The notes: generated by a model not told the origin, from the letters alone. 26,071 nt of DNA from JASLCR01 sp046462475 (GCA_046462475.1 JBKGVB010000022.1:1-26071), one strand, 5' to 3'. Shown: positions 14,222 through 22,790, counted from the stretch's first letter. Program-made: numbers and translations.

Positions 14222-15727
14222 ATGTATAAATGGTTGGGACTAAGCGTGAGTGCTCTTATTGTTGCCGCTCTGATGGGCGTAGGGAATGTTACTGGTGCGG
14301 CCGCCGCTTCGGGTTGCGAGGAGGCGCTGTATACGGGGACAGCATCTGTAGATGAGGGTACGTATGATGTATATGTCAAGCTTGGGCGGCGAGGACAAAG
14401 TGCAACCGTGCAGCTTTATAGCGAAGGCGCGATCAATGATACGCGATGTCGACAAGTTGGACAAATCAATGCGTCGGGCGATGAGTGGCTCAAAATTGGG
14501 ACGTGGACAAGTGACTCGTCTGACCAGCTCAGTTTTGGTATGAATGGCAGTTCGCTGCAGCGAGAGATTACTGCAAATCGTCCGGCAATTATGCTTATTG
14601 ACCATAACAATCCCCTATGTACACCAATAGTTGAGTGCGCGACCACGATAGACGGGAGCGAAGGCTATATTGTTCCCGTAGAGTCATTGGGCGATGATAG
14701 TACTCTACGCGTACTGCAGCCACGAAGCATTGAAGGTGATACTTTAAAAAGCGTCGCATACTATGTAGATGATAGCTTGATGTATACAACAAAAAAGCTA
14801 GAACCATTTGACATGAGATATGCATCTTTGCCGGGTCAAGTTCTACGTCGAGTAGCTGAGTATAGATCTGGCCAGCGAGTTATTTACGAAGAAAAAGTTC
14901 CTGGTAATTTCGTTGATTCCCTTGGGAATTTTATCTTTCGTGTTTTTCATACCGATTCAAGAGTAGTGCAGGCACTTTTGTGGATACTTGGTGCAACGAT
15001 CATATGGGCTATCTTGTATGGTGTATGGAGTATCATTAATCGTCGCCGCATATGGCGTATTCATCATGGGTTTATTGCTCAGAAATCTCATATCGTGTCG
15101 GACACTGAGCGTGCTGTGATATTTAAGCGGCAGCGCGTACTGAATATTATACGTAAAGTAATGAAAATCTTTCTAGGCATACTGCTTGCTGGTGCATGTG
15201 TTATGTTTGTTACGACCTATATACTGAAAATCAGTCGTGTTGATGGCGTCAGTATGCAGACGTCATATCACACAGATGAGCTCTTATGGGTAAATAGTAT
15301 TCCGGTGTCGTGGGGCAGGCTATCTGAGCATTATTATATTCCGAAGCGGGGCGACGTAGTTATTATCCGTGCGGTGTATGGTGTCACGGAAAACAATACG
15401 GATATACAATCAAAACCAATCTTAATTAAACGCGTACTCGGCTTGCCAGGTGAGAGGGTGACGATCAATAACGGTACAGTGATGGTATATAAAAAGGACA
15501 GTGCAGGCATTGAGGGTATTCAGCCAGATAAAGGCGCACCTTGGGAGAGTAAAATGATTCGTGATGATGCGTCGAGGGCGCAGATTGATCTTACGCTGGG
15601 CCCAACTGAGCTGTTTGTGTCTGGCGATAATCGCCCTGAGTCAACAGACTCACGTACCAATGGACCTATTGATGTTCGACAGATTGTAGGAGTTGTTGTC
15701 GGACCGATCAATCCATTTCAAAAATAA
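14222..15727 (+). CDS. lepB: Signal peptidase I with large N-terminal extracytoplasmic domain
   Basis: 501 residues, two or more times the size of many bacterial enzymes of this family. Layout: signal peptide or membrane helix (about 5-27), an exported beta-rich region (about 28-245) with cysteines, a second membrane helix (about 247-270), a basic cytoplasmic loop, a third helix (about 316-336), then the S26 protease domain. Catalytic Ser344 is in DGVSMQTSYH, Lys403 in PILIKRVLGLPGE, and the conserved FVSGDNRPESTDSR stretch is near 466-479. The enzyme removes signal peptides from exported proteins. The front domain is not recognised; YDVYVKLGRRGQSATVQLYS suggests a carbohydrate-binding-like beta sandwich (inference). 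No frameshift or internal stop is seen, so it is a true single frame. Confidence 0.88.
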   Translation: MYKWLGLSVSALIVAALMGVGNVTGAAAASGCEEALYTGTASVDEGTYDVYVKLGRRGQSATVQLYSEGAINDTRCRQVGQINASGDEWLKIGTWTSDSSDQLSFGMNGSSLQREITANRPAIMLIDHNNPLCTPIVECATTIDGSEGYIVPVESLGDDSTLRVLQPRSIEGDTLKSVAYYVDDSLMYTTKKLEPFDMRYASLPGQVLRRVAEYRSGQRVIYEEKVPGNFVDSLGNFIFRVFHTDSRVVQALLWILGATIIWAILYGVWSIINRRRIWRIHHGFIAQKSHIVSDTERAVIFKRQRVLNIIRKVMKIFLGILLAGACVMFVTTYILKISRVDGVSMQTSYHTDELLWVNSIPVSWGRLSEHYYIPKRGDVVIIRAVYGVTENNTDIQSKPILIKRVLGLPGERVTINNGTVMVYKKDSAGIEGIQPDKGAPWESKMIRDDASRAQIDLTLGPTELFVSGDNRPESTDSRTNGPIDVRQIVGVVVGPINPFQK

Positions 15728-15730
15728 AGA

Positions 15731-16309
15731 TTATTGATCGGTGTCGATCGCTTCGGGCTGAGGTGTCGTACCGCGAAAAGGATTGGTATATGTTTTGGCG
15801 GCAGGTCTGACTGCGGCAGGCTGCCGTTCGTCATTTTTTATCGTAATCTTATCATCGCTTACTTCAATGATCTGTGTTCTGTCTATCAATAGCTCGGTGT
15901 CCGTCAGGCTTTTAAGGAGAGGTCTTTTCACGTTGAGTTGTTTTATTAAGAAGCTACCTGGTTCCACAGAATAAGCGTTCACTTTTCCAAGACGGTGATT
16001 CTTTTCATCCACGACAAGCTTGTCGTTTAATACGAAGTGAAATTCGTAGACCTCTTTAATTTTGATAACATCATCAACACCAACGAACTCATCGCTGCTG
16101 TCAACAATAAGTCCCATGTTGCTAAGTTCGCGCACATCGGGCAAACAAAGAAATGAAGGCTTCGTGTCCAGTGACGGTCCCTCGAGCTCAAAGGCCACGA
16201 TGGTGAGATTTCTTGGATCAATGACAAGCGACGCAACACGTGCTAATTGTCCGCCGGTTTGAAGGCTCATGACGGGTGTACCGAGTAATTGTTGTGCTGA
16301 GATGAGCAT
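15731..16309 (-). CDS. PRC-barrel domain protein
   Basis: 192 residues, cytoplasmic by appearance. It has two PRC-barrel-like halves: GTPVMSLQTGGQLARVASLV with VIDPRNLTIVAFELE (about 10-50), and a second with LVVDEKNHRLGKVNAYSVEP (about 95-118). A Pro-rich disordered tail follows. PRC barrels occur in RimM, photosynthetic reaction centre H subunit and many small proteins of unknown role. It follows the pilus operon but has its own promoter, so a pilus link is only positional. It converges on the signal peptidase gene with a 3-nt gap. Confidence 0.75.
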   Translation of the reverse strand: MLISAQQLLGTPVMSLQTGGQLARVASLVIDPRNLTIVAFELEGPSLDTKPSFLCLPDVRELSNMGLIVDSSDEFVGVDDVIKIKEVYEFHFVLNDKLVVDEKNHRLGKVNAYSVEPGSFLIKQLNVKRPLLKSLTDTELLIDRTQIIEVSDDKITIKNDERQPAAVRPAAKTYTNPFRGTTPQPEAIDTDQ

Positions 16310-16315
16310 ATTTTT

Positions 16316-16321
16316 AGTATA
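16316..16321 (-). promoter_or_regulatory. -10 element TATACT, PRC-barrel gene
   Basis: Minus-strand TATACT ends 6 nt before the ATG (16307-16309), within the 24-nt gap after the preceding gene. No ribosome site. Leaderless layout. Confidence 0.55.
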
Positions 16322-16333
16322 AACGCTTATGAC

Positions 16334-16618
16334 TTACTCAACAAACGGATTTGTGCGTCCACTAGGGAATGTCAGCTTTGAGCCGTTGTCTGAGTTGAGT
16401 TTCTGAAGCCGCTTGATAGTTGCTTCATCGAACGAAGGATCGATAACCTGGGCATTGCTGGAATTAGTCTCAACTGCCGAGTTGTTAATAAGGACCACGA
16501 TAATTAATGCCGTCGAAATACAAATCGCAGTGAATACGATAAAAATCACAGTATTATAACGTCTTAGAAATACGCTTAGTCCTTTGCTAATCTCTTGTAG
16601 GTCTAGCGACTGGCTCAT
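16334..16618 (-). CDS. Small membrane protein of the pilus operon
   Basis: 94 residues, not assigned to a family. One membrane helix (about 23-46, NTVIFIVFTAICISTALIIVVL) is followed by an exported segment of about 45 residues ending in FPSGRTNPFVE. It overlaps pilO by 4 nt (ATGA) and ends the pilM-N-O run, the slot often held by pilP in other bacteria. It lacks the lipobox and beta domain of PilP, so it may be a reduced functional counterpart or a lineage-specific subunit. A pilus role is inferred from coupling only. Confidence 0.75.
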   Translation of the reverse strand: MSQSLDLQEISKGLSVFLRRYNTVIFIVFTAICISTALIIVVLINNSAVETNSSNAQVIDPSFDEATIKRLQKLNSDNGSKLTFPSGRTNPFVE

Positions 16619-17238
16619 TTTACATACACTCCGATCTCAAAACTATCGGTTGAAACTCTTGAATTGCTGGCGGAATCTTTCGTAAGTGAAACGCTTGTAA
16701 TCTGCATCCTTGTTACGTTTTGTTCGATACGTGAAATAAACGAGAGAAGGTTGTGGTAATTAACAGGACTGCTAATCGCGACAGTGAACGTGTTTTCCTT
16801 TAATCCACCTACGGTGCTGGCGACAGGAGGTGTTCCTGTCGTACCTGTTGCAGGAGCTGAAGTGGCTGGCGCCGTGCCGCCAGGAGTCGTGGTTGAGTTT
16901 TCGAATGTATAAGACAATACTGTGACATGACTCTCGGCTGCAAATGTAGATATTTCGTCGAGAACATCGTTTTGATAATTCTTGGTATCGGCAACAACTT
17001 TCTTGGCGAGGTCCTCGTCGTCTTGGTGGCTTGCAAGGTATGCCTTGAGCTTCTTGAGGTTATTGAGGTTTTGCTCGCTAGCTGCAACCTGGCTATTCAA
17101 CTGACTTGTCTCGTTTGCGAATGTGCGTAGTTGTTGCTGCATGAAGTAGAAACCTGCACCACTACCGGCAAACATAATGACAAGCACAAAGGTAAGAATG
17201 TAGCGAAGGTTTTTAGCCGTTAAGGTGAGGTTTTTCAC
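16615..17238 (-). CDS. pilO: Type IV pilus inner-membrane platform protein PilO
   Basis: 207 residues with a GTG start in a 4-nt GTGA overlap with pilN. One N-terminal membrane helix (about 12-32), a periplasm-facing coiled coil (about 34-85), then a C-terminal ferredoxin-like domain with INYHNLL-type helix (VNYHNLLSFISRIEQNVTRM) and ISVSL-like strand, as in PilO. A Thr/Pro/Ala/Gly-rich linker of about 30 residues interrupts the domain (about 115-145), which is unusual. PilO pairs with PilN to align the secretin or motor complex; in a monoderm it would brace the platform at the wall. Confidence 0.85.
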   Translation of the reverse strand: MKNLTLTAKNLRYILTFVLVIMFAGSGAGFYFMQQQLRTFANETSQLNSQVAASEQNLNNLKKLKAYLASHQDDEDLAKKVVADTKNYQNDVLDEISTFAAESHVTVLSYTFENSTTTPGGTAPATSAPATGTTGTPPVASTVGGLKENTFTVAISSPVNYHNLLSFISRIEQNVTRMQITSVSLTKDSASNSRVSTDSFEIGVYVK

Positions 17239-17807
17239 TGTAAACTCTCCTTGTTGATCGTCAGTCCCAGGGTAATGGCAACCGGATAGCCCTTTGTGGT
17301 ATTTGTATCTGAGCCTGATCCATCACTGATTTGGTTGAAGCTCACATTGGCAAATAGTTCAGGGTGATTCGAAAAGCTCTCTTTAAGTGCTTTGGCAGCA
17401 TCAATGCTTTTGGCATGCGCACTAATTGTGATTGGTTGGCCGATAGTGGTGGAGTTGAGTGATAGACTATCAAGCACAACGCCGGACGGGACGACGCGGG
17501 CAATCTTTAGGATAAGTGAAGAGTAATTGCTGCCTTTATCGAGGATCTGTTTGGCAGTCGCTAGGTTATCTCGGTATGACTGTGCCTGTGTCTTGGTGGA
17601 CTGGTAGGCTGCTTCAGCGGTAGCATTTTGTTTGACCCTATCATTGACTTGGTCGTGAGTATATCGAAGGGTAATGTATGCACCAATCGCGATAAAGGTG
17701 AGGAGTATCATACCGCCACCGGCAATAGAGATAAATCGAAGCAAGATGACATTCATGCGGCCTGCCTTGATTTCAGCTTTCTTTTCGTCAGAGAGAAGAT
17801 TGATCAT
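17235..17807 (-). CDS. pilN: Type IV pilus assembly protein PilN
   Basis: 190 residues. It opens with MINLLSDEKKAEIKAGRMN, matching the conserved PilN N-terminal INLL motif that inserts into the groove of PilM. One membrane helix (about 24-46), a coiled coil, and a C-terminal alpha/beta domain (VVPSGVVLDSLSLN, then AKSIDAAKALKESF) follow. It overlaps pilM by ATGA and pilO by GTGA, so the three are translationally coupled. Confidence 0.9.
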   Translation of the reverse strand: MINLLSDEKKAEIKAGRMNVILLRFISIAGGGMILLTFIAIGAYITLRYTHDQVNDRVKQNATAEAAYQSTKTQAQSYRDNLATAKQILDKGSNYSSLILKIARVVPSGVVLDSLSLNSTTIGQPITISAHAKSIDAAKALKESFSNHPELFANVSFNQISDGSGSDTNTTKGYPVAITLGLTINKESLQ

Positions 17808-18859
17808 TCCCAGATTGCCTCCGGATCGACTAAAGCGAGGCCGGCTACGGTGATATAGCGAGGACGGAACTGCTTGGCTGGCTCTTCGGGCAACTGGTCA
17901 AAGTTCAGCTTCTGCCATGGCGAGGCCACGCGTGCTGGCATGACAAGGCCATTTGTGAAGAACTCACCTATACCTGGTACGTTACTGCCACCGCCAACCA
18001 CCAGTACTTGCTCGAGCTTTTGTTTACTTTCAATACGCTCATTGTAGTAGCGAATCACTTTCTTTGTTTCGTTGAGGATACGTTCGAGGCTTGGCCTTAG
18101 TGCGGCATTCAGCTTAGCCTGACGTGGCCCAGCATTGAGGCCGTTGAGTACCTTGAGCTGATGAGCGTTCTCGAGAGGAACTTTCAATTTCTTGGCGATA
18201 TCAAGAGTGAACGTATTGCCGCCAATACCTGTGCTGCCAGTGACGCGAATTGATCCATCAAGGATCGCGATATCGGTACTCGCTGGACCGATATCGATAA
18301 TCACCGTTGGCAAATGTCCTTCCTCTGTTGCTTCAAGAACACGTGCTACTGCACTGATACCCGGCTCGACCATACAGACACGCAGCCCTGTATTTTCGAT
18401 GATAGAAATATAGCGATCAACAAGTGTACGTGGTACAGCACTCATCGAGATAGTGAGCTGGTCTTTAGTACGCTCGATAATTTCATAATCAACATAGAGA
18501 ATATCCGCGGGCAGGGGTATGTATTGGTCAATCTCAAGGTCGACAGCATCTTTGAGGTGCTTTTCAGCAGATACAGGTACGCTAAAAGCGCGTGTGTAGG
18601 TACGACTCGTAGGTACCGATAGCACAACATGATCGCTTGGTAGGGCGCCGACAAGACTTTTTGAGAGCATTGCCTTTAGGTTCGTCTCGATATAATCATC
18701 ATCACCCTCGAGAGAGGCTTGCATCTTCACGGGGTCAAGATCAATGGATCCATAGGCGGTAACGAGCCATTTTTTGGCATTAACAGCCATTACCTTCATA
18801 CCTGTTTGGTTGATATCAAGTCCGATGATTGGCGTGTCTCTGTAATATAATTTTGCCAC
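17804..18859 (-). CDS. pilM: Type IV pilus assembly ATPase-fold protein PilM
   Basis: 351 residues, full length, GTG start. It has the actin-like fold signatures: phosphate-1 IIGLDINQTGMKVMAV (about 11-26), phosphate-2 VIIDIGPASTDIAIL (about 190-205), the GSTGIGGNTFT stretch, and adenosine-site VLVVGGGSNVPGI (about 287-299). PilM is a cytoplasmic ring protein that holds the PilN tail and connects to the PilB/PilC motor. It has its own promoter in the 60-nt gap after pilC. Confidence 0.93.
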   Translation of the reverse strand: MAKLYYRDTPIIGLDINQTGMKVMAVNAKKWLVTAYGSIDLDPVKMQASLEGDDDYIETNLKAMLSKSLVGALPSDHVVLSVPTSRTYTRAFSVPVSAEKHLKDAVDLEIDQYIPLPADILYVDYEIIERTKDQLTISMSAVPRTLVDRYISIIENTGLRVCMVEPGISAVARVLEATEEGHLPTVIIDIGPASTDIAILDGSIRVTGSTGIGGNTFTLDIAKKLKVPLENAHQLKVLNGLNAGPRQAKLNAALRPSLERILNETKKVIRYYNERIESKQKLEQVLVVGGGSNVPGIGEFFTNGLVMPARVASPWQKLNFDQLPEEPAKQFRPRYITVAGLALVDPEAIWE

Positions 18860-18890
18860 TGTTTGAATTGCCCACGTTTTACTAGTCCTT

Positions 18891-18896
18891 AGTATA
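18891..18896 (-). promoter_or_regulatory. -10 element TATACT, pilM operon
   Basis: Minus-strand TATACT lies 31 nt before the pilM GTG, predicting a leader of about 24 nt. There is no clear Shine-Dalgarno. It would separate pilMNO expression from pilBC. Confidence 0.4.
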
Positions 18897-18919
18897 CCGT
18901 AGATGCTTATGTTTTGCCA

Positions 18920-20137
18920 TTACGACTTGATCTGGCTTGATAGGCCTGCAATAGGCAACATGACACTGGCGGCGATCAGACCAACCATGCCGCCCATGAA
19001 GACAATCATGATCGGTTCGATAATAGAGCTGAGCCCTTCAATTGCAACGTCAACCTCTTCTTCGTAAAAGTCGGCAACCTTCACGAGTACCTGATCAGTC
19101 TGTCCTGTTTCTTCTCCGACGGCTAGCATCTGCGGTACGATGGCAGGGAATAGCGAGTCCTTTTGGATGATGGACGATAAGGTAACTCCCTCTTTTACTT
19201 TTTGGGCGGCATCAAGGAGCGAGTTCTCATATAGCTGATTACCAACGGCGCGGGCGGTCACGTCGAGTGCTTCAAGTACGGGAACGCCGGCACCGATCAA
19301 TGCGGAGAAGGTGCGTGAAAACCTAGCAACGGCCACTTTCATGATGATGGTCTTGATACCAGGAACTTTCAGGCTGATCGTGTGAAAGAGTAGGCGGCCT
19401 TTCGGGGTGCGCAAGAATCGTATAAGCATATATCCACCACCTATCATTGCCGGAATGAGGATGTACCAAAATGACACCATAAAATGGCTAATACCAAGCA
19501 TGACTTGGGTCAAAAGTGGAAGTTTTGCATCTGGTCCACCAAGGTCTTTGACGATTTTGCCAATTTGCGGAATGACAAACAACATAAGGCCAAAGAATGC
19601 CAGGATAGTGATACAGATTAACACCATCGGATACGTCATGGCGCTCTTAATCTTCTTGCGCATTGTGGCATTCTTCTCTTGCTGGAATGCAAGACGCTTC
19701 AGGATCTCATCGAGAATACCTGCTGCTTCTCCTGCGCGGACCATGTTGACATATACACTGGAGAAGGAGTCGGGAAACTTTTCAAGTGAGTCGGCAAGTG
19801 GAGCGCCCGCCTCAACGTCACGTATTACACTCTCGAGGACTTTTTTAAGAGCTGGGCTCTCGCTGTGATCACGAAGGGCGGAAAGCGCTCGAAGAATTGG
19901 CACGCCTGCTGACACCATGGCGCTCAGCTCACGAGTAAAGATGACGAGCGCATCTGATTTAACGCGGGTGCTGCTGCCAAAAGAAAAACCTTTCTTTTGT
20001 GCGACTTCAGAGATGACGCTTGGGCGCAAGCCACGTGCGGTCAGTGCATTGATGACACCTGCGCGATCGGTAGCTTCGACAGTACCGGATACCTGGCTGC
20101 CCTGATGGTTTGTTGCTTGGTAGGAAAACTGTGTCAT
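18920..20137 (-). CDS. pilC: Type IV pilus platform protein PilC
   Basis: 405 residues, full length. It starts with TQFSYQATNHQGSQVSGTVEA, typical of the PilC/GspF family. Two repeated T2SSF cytoplasmic helical domains follow (about 65-190 and 270-395), with family motifs LSAMVSAGVPILRALSAL and FSALIGAGVPVLEALDV. Three membrane helices are visible: about 172-195, 220-240 and 380-400. It is the membrane hub turned by PilB to add pilins. It starts 6 nt after pilB, with AAAGGAAT as ribosome site inside the end of pilB. Confidence 0.95.
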   Translation of the reverse strand: MTQFSYQATNHQGSQVSGTVEATDRAGVINALTARGLRPSVISEVAQKKGFSFGSSTRVKSDALVIFTRELSAMVSAGVPILRALSALRDHSESPALKKVLESVIRDVEAGAPLADSLEKFPDSFSSVYVNMVRAGEAAGILDEILKRLAFQQEKNATMRKKIKSAMTYPMVLICITILAFFGLMLFVIPQIGKIVKDLGGPDAKLPLLTQVMLGISHFMVSFWYILIPAMIGGGYMLIRFLRTPKGRLLFHTISLKVPGIKTIIMKVAVARFSRTFSALIGAGVPVLEALDVTARAVGNQLYENSLLDAAQKVKEGVTLSSIIQKDSLFPAIVPQMLAVGEETGQTDQVLVKVADFYEEEVDVAIEGLSSIIEPIMIVFMGGMVGLIAASVMLPIAGLSSQIKS

Positions 20138-20143
20138 TGCCTG

Positions 20144-21922
20144 CTATTCCTTTGTAGCTCTAAGCACTTCTTCTACTGTGGTGATACCTCGGAATGACTT
20201 GATAATGCCGTCGACCTGCATTGTTACCATGCCTTCCTTGATAGCTTCGTCTTGGATATCATTGCTTGTCCCGTTGGCCATAATGAGCTTCTGAACAGGA
20301 ATAGAGTTGCCAAGGACTTCATAGATACCAATACGACCCCTAAAGCCAGAGTTATGACAATCCTCACAACCGTCTGGGTTCTGCTTCCATAGCTTCATGA
20401 TGGTAGTGTCATTGCTTCCGAGCTCGACTTCAGGTCCTACGCCGTCAGCCTTTGCTTGTTCATCCAGCTGATGAAGGTACTTCATGACTGCATCATCGGC
20501 GTGAAATGCTTCACGGAAGGCCTTTATTTCTGTCTCATCCGGTGTGTAGCTCTGGCGACAGGTCGTACAGAGGCGCCTCACAAGTCGTTGTCCGACAACA
20601 GCACGAACAGTACTGGCAATTAGGAAAGGTTCTATGCCCATATCTAGTAGACGCGGCAGACAGGTGGCTGCATTGTTGGTGTGCAGTGTTGAAAATACCA
20701 AGTGTCCTGTCAGAGCAGCCTGAACACCAAGGTCTGCCGTTTCGCCGTCACGGATCTCCCCGACCATGATAATATTTGGATCCTGACGCAGTAAGGCGCG
20801 AAGGCCAGAGGCAAAGGTCATACCGGCCTTTGGGTTGGTCTGTGTCTGGTTAACTCCCGGGACTTTATATTCGACAGGATCTTCGATCGTCGAGATATTG
20901 ACGTCCGGTGTGTTGAGCATTGTAAGAATTGAGAAGAGGCTCGTTGACTTACCTGATCCTGTAGGGCCGGTGACAAGTACCATACCATTTGACTCCGAGA
21001 GGGCGTCGGTGAGCGTCGCAAGGGATTTACCCCAATAGCCCAGGTCCTGCAAAGTGACCGCTTGGTTAGATTCACTCAAAATACGCATGACGATCTTTTC
21101 ACCATCGGCAATAGGTAGAGTAGAAACACGCAGGGCATACTGTCGGCCAGCGACCTTGATCTTGAATCGACCGTCTTGTGGGACGCGCCGTTCGTCAATT
21201 TTTAGATTTGAAAGGATCTTGATACGACTGATAAGGGCACCAAGTACATTCTTTGGCAATCGGTTGACCTCGTGCAAGACACCATCGATACGGTAACGCA
21301 CCTGCACGAAATCCTCTCGAGGTTCAATGTGGATGTCCGATGCACTGGAGCGAATAGCGTACTCAAGTAGAAGGTTGATCGTTTGCGCGATTGGCGAATC
21401 TTCAGCGATATCTGAATCAGTTACCTGTTGAGCGGCGGCGTCTTCTTCGCGCTGGATATCAATAACGTCCTCAAGCTTCTCACCGACGTCACCCGCATAG
21501 TTCTCAAGACATGCCAGGATATTCTCGTGTGTAGCGATATACAGCTTGGTATTATCCCCGATCTCTTTTTCGATGAAGTTGACTGCCTGTACGTCATCGG
21601 GGTCATCCATGGCGAGATGATGAGTGCCATTTTCATCGATCTTAAATAGAACTGCATTGTACTGTCTTGCGATACGCTCAGGAATTTTGCTCAGAGTTTC
21701 TTTGGGAATATCGTCTGGATTGATCTCGACAAATGGAATGCCTGAGTAGCTCGCGAATGCTTTGGTGAGGTCTGCTTCAGTGAGGAGACTTTTTTGAAGT
21801 ACAACTTCTTGCAAGGGACGCTTTAAACGAGCCGCCTCCTCCTTAAGAGAAGTCAGTTGCTCGGGCGATGTCTTCCCACCCTGTGTTAGTAGTTGTTCTA
21901 CAGTGACATCAGCAATGCGCAT
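20144..21922 (-). CDS. pilB: Type IV pilus extension ATPase PilB
   Basis: 592 residues. An N-terminal GspE/PilB domain (about 1-150) precedes the ATPase core: Walker A GPTGSGKSTS (about 317-326), Asp-box STIEDPVEYKVPGVNQTQ, Walker B DPNIIMVGEIRDGETA, His-box ALTGHLVFSTLHTN. A tetracysteine zinc site follows (CTTC near 456 and CEDC near 519), then GRIGIYEVL. PilB powers pilus assembly. No PilT retraction ATPase is in the window. Upstream is a TATACT element with a short leader. Confidence 0.96.
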   Translation of the reverse strand: MRIADVTVEQLLTQGGKTSPEQLTSLKEEAARLKRPLQEVVLQKSLLTEADLTKAFASYSGIPFVEINPDDIPKETLSKIPERIARQYNAVLFKIDENGTHHLAMDDPDDVQAVNFIEKEIGDNTKLYIATHENILACLENYAGDVGEKLEDVIDIQREEDAAAQQVTDSDIAEDSPIAQTINLLLEYAIRSSASDIHIEPREDFVQVRYRIDGVLHEVNRLPKNVLGALISRIKILSNLKIDERRVPQDGRFKIKVAGRQYALRVSTLPIADGEKIVMRILSESNQAVTLQDLGYWGKSLATLTDALSESNGMVLVTGPTGSGKSTSLFSILTMLNTPDVNISTIEDPVEYKVPGVNQTQTNPKAGMTFASGLRALLRQDPNIIMVGEIRDGETADLGVQAALTGHLVFSTLHTNNAATCLPRLLDMGIEPFLIASTVRAVVGQRLVRRLCTTCRQSYTPDETEIKAFREAFHADDAVMKYLHQLDEQAKADGVGPEVELGSNDTTIMKLWKQNPDGCEDCHNSGFRGRIGIYEVLGNSIPVQKLIMANGTSNDIQDEAIKEGMVTMQVDGIIKSFRGITTVEEVLRATKE

Positions 21923-21936
21923 AGTACTTACGCTTA

Positions 21937-21942
21937 AGTATA
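21937..21942 (-). promoter_or_regulatory. -10 element TATACT, pilB
   Basis: Minus-strand TATACT ends 14 nt before the pilB ATG, giving a leader of about 7 nt with no ribosome site. It lies just downstream of the terminator of the preceding gene. Confidence 0.5.
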
Positions 21943-21955
21943 AACTCTCGTAGTG

Positions 21956-21978
21956 AAAAAGGCTAGGCGTCTAGCCTG
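21956..21978 (-). terminator. Rho-independent terminator of the 251-aa membrane protein gene
   Basis: Read on the minus strand, AGGCTAG-ACGC-CTAGCCT is followed by TTTT, beginning right after the TAG stop. It insulates this gene from pilB. Confidence 0.8.
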
Positions 21979-22734
21979 CTAGAGTGTCGCACCAAAGATA
22001 AGGGCAAACACAAAAGGAATGATCATCCAGCCGCCAAAGATGAACACGAAAACACCGAGGAGAATCTTTACCCAAAGTGGCATCGCGTGTGGGTTAGTCT
22101 CAATGCGCTCGCTCGGGTGTTTGATGACGTAGAGTCGCTCAAAGATAACGGTTAATATGATCATCGTTGCTGCGAGAATGAAAAGTGCACCTACGCATCG
22201 ATAGTAAAAGTCGAATAGTTCGTAGTTGTTATCTTTGAAGACCCATGGCAGTAATGACGCAAATGCTACAGCAACAACGCCTGAGGTTGCATTAACCATT
22301 TGTCGGACAAGCTTATCTTCCAAATGTGCAGTGAGGAGCGTTGCAATGATGAGTACGGCGATAAATCCGAGAATATAGGTACCGTACAAATCACTCACGA
22401 TGGTGCCATCTAGGATATTCCACACTCCCATGATCGATGTAAGCATGCTCGCAACGATAAGCCCAAAGAGTGTATTAATGATGAGTGCTTTGCTGCGATT
22501 GTGATCATGCTCGACCGAGAGAAAAGCGAGGCCTATAAGGGAATGAATCATGATCAGAACAGTAGTTCCGAGGGCGCGTCCGGCGGTATCGCCAAAATGA
22601 CCGACAAGGACGGATACGATAGAAATGAGTGCAGAGGCGATGAGGCCGCCGATGAGCACATATATGATGTACTTCTTGATTGGTAGGTTTTCTTGAGGTT
22701 CGTTTGTGTTCGCTGAAGAGGTAGCTTCTGCCAT
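21979..22734 (-). CDS. Multi-pass membrane protein of unknown function
   Basis: 251 residues. A short polar start (about 1-20) is followed by about seven hydrophobic segments, for example YIIYVLIGGLIASALISIVSV, ILGFIAVLIIATLLTAHL and ILLGVFVFIFGGWMIIPFVF. I recognise no family motif. The ribosome site GGGAGAAT and a spaced promoter are present. It is a single-gene unit with its own terminator, located before the pilus block on the same strand. A transporter, sensor or envelope role cannot be distinguished. Confidence 0.8.
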   Translation of the reverse strand: MAEATSSANTNEPQENLPIKKYIIYVLIGGLIASALISIVSVLVGHFGDTAGRALGTTVLIMIHSLIGLAFLSVEHDHNRSKALIINTLFGLIVASMLTSIMGVWNILDGTIVSDLYGTYILGFIAVLIIATLLTAHLEDKLVRQMVNATSGVVAVAFASLLPWVFKDNNYELFDFYYRCVGALFILAATMIILTVIFERLYVIKHPSERIETNPHAMPLWVKILLGVFVFIFGGWMIIPFVFALIFGATL

Positions 22735-22761
22735 ATTCTCCCTTTCCGTTTATGTATTGCT

Positions 22762-22790
22762 AGTGTATCGTTTGCGATACCATAATACAA
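22762..22790 (-). promoter_or_regulatory. Promoter with internal palindrome (-35 TTGTAT, -10 TACACT)
   Basis: On the minus strand TTGTAT (22785-22790) and TACACT (22762-22767) are 17 nt apart. A palindrome GTATCG-TTTG-CGATAC (22765-22780) fills the spacer and overlaps the -10, a position suited to a repressor operator. Confidence 0.5.

Noticed and set aside
12357..21978. Shared GGCTAG/CTAGCC-type stems at 12357-12386 and 21956-21978 as a dispersed repeat family
   Set aside because: Only the stem core is alike; two GC-rich terminator stems are too few to call a repeat family.
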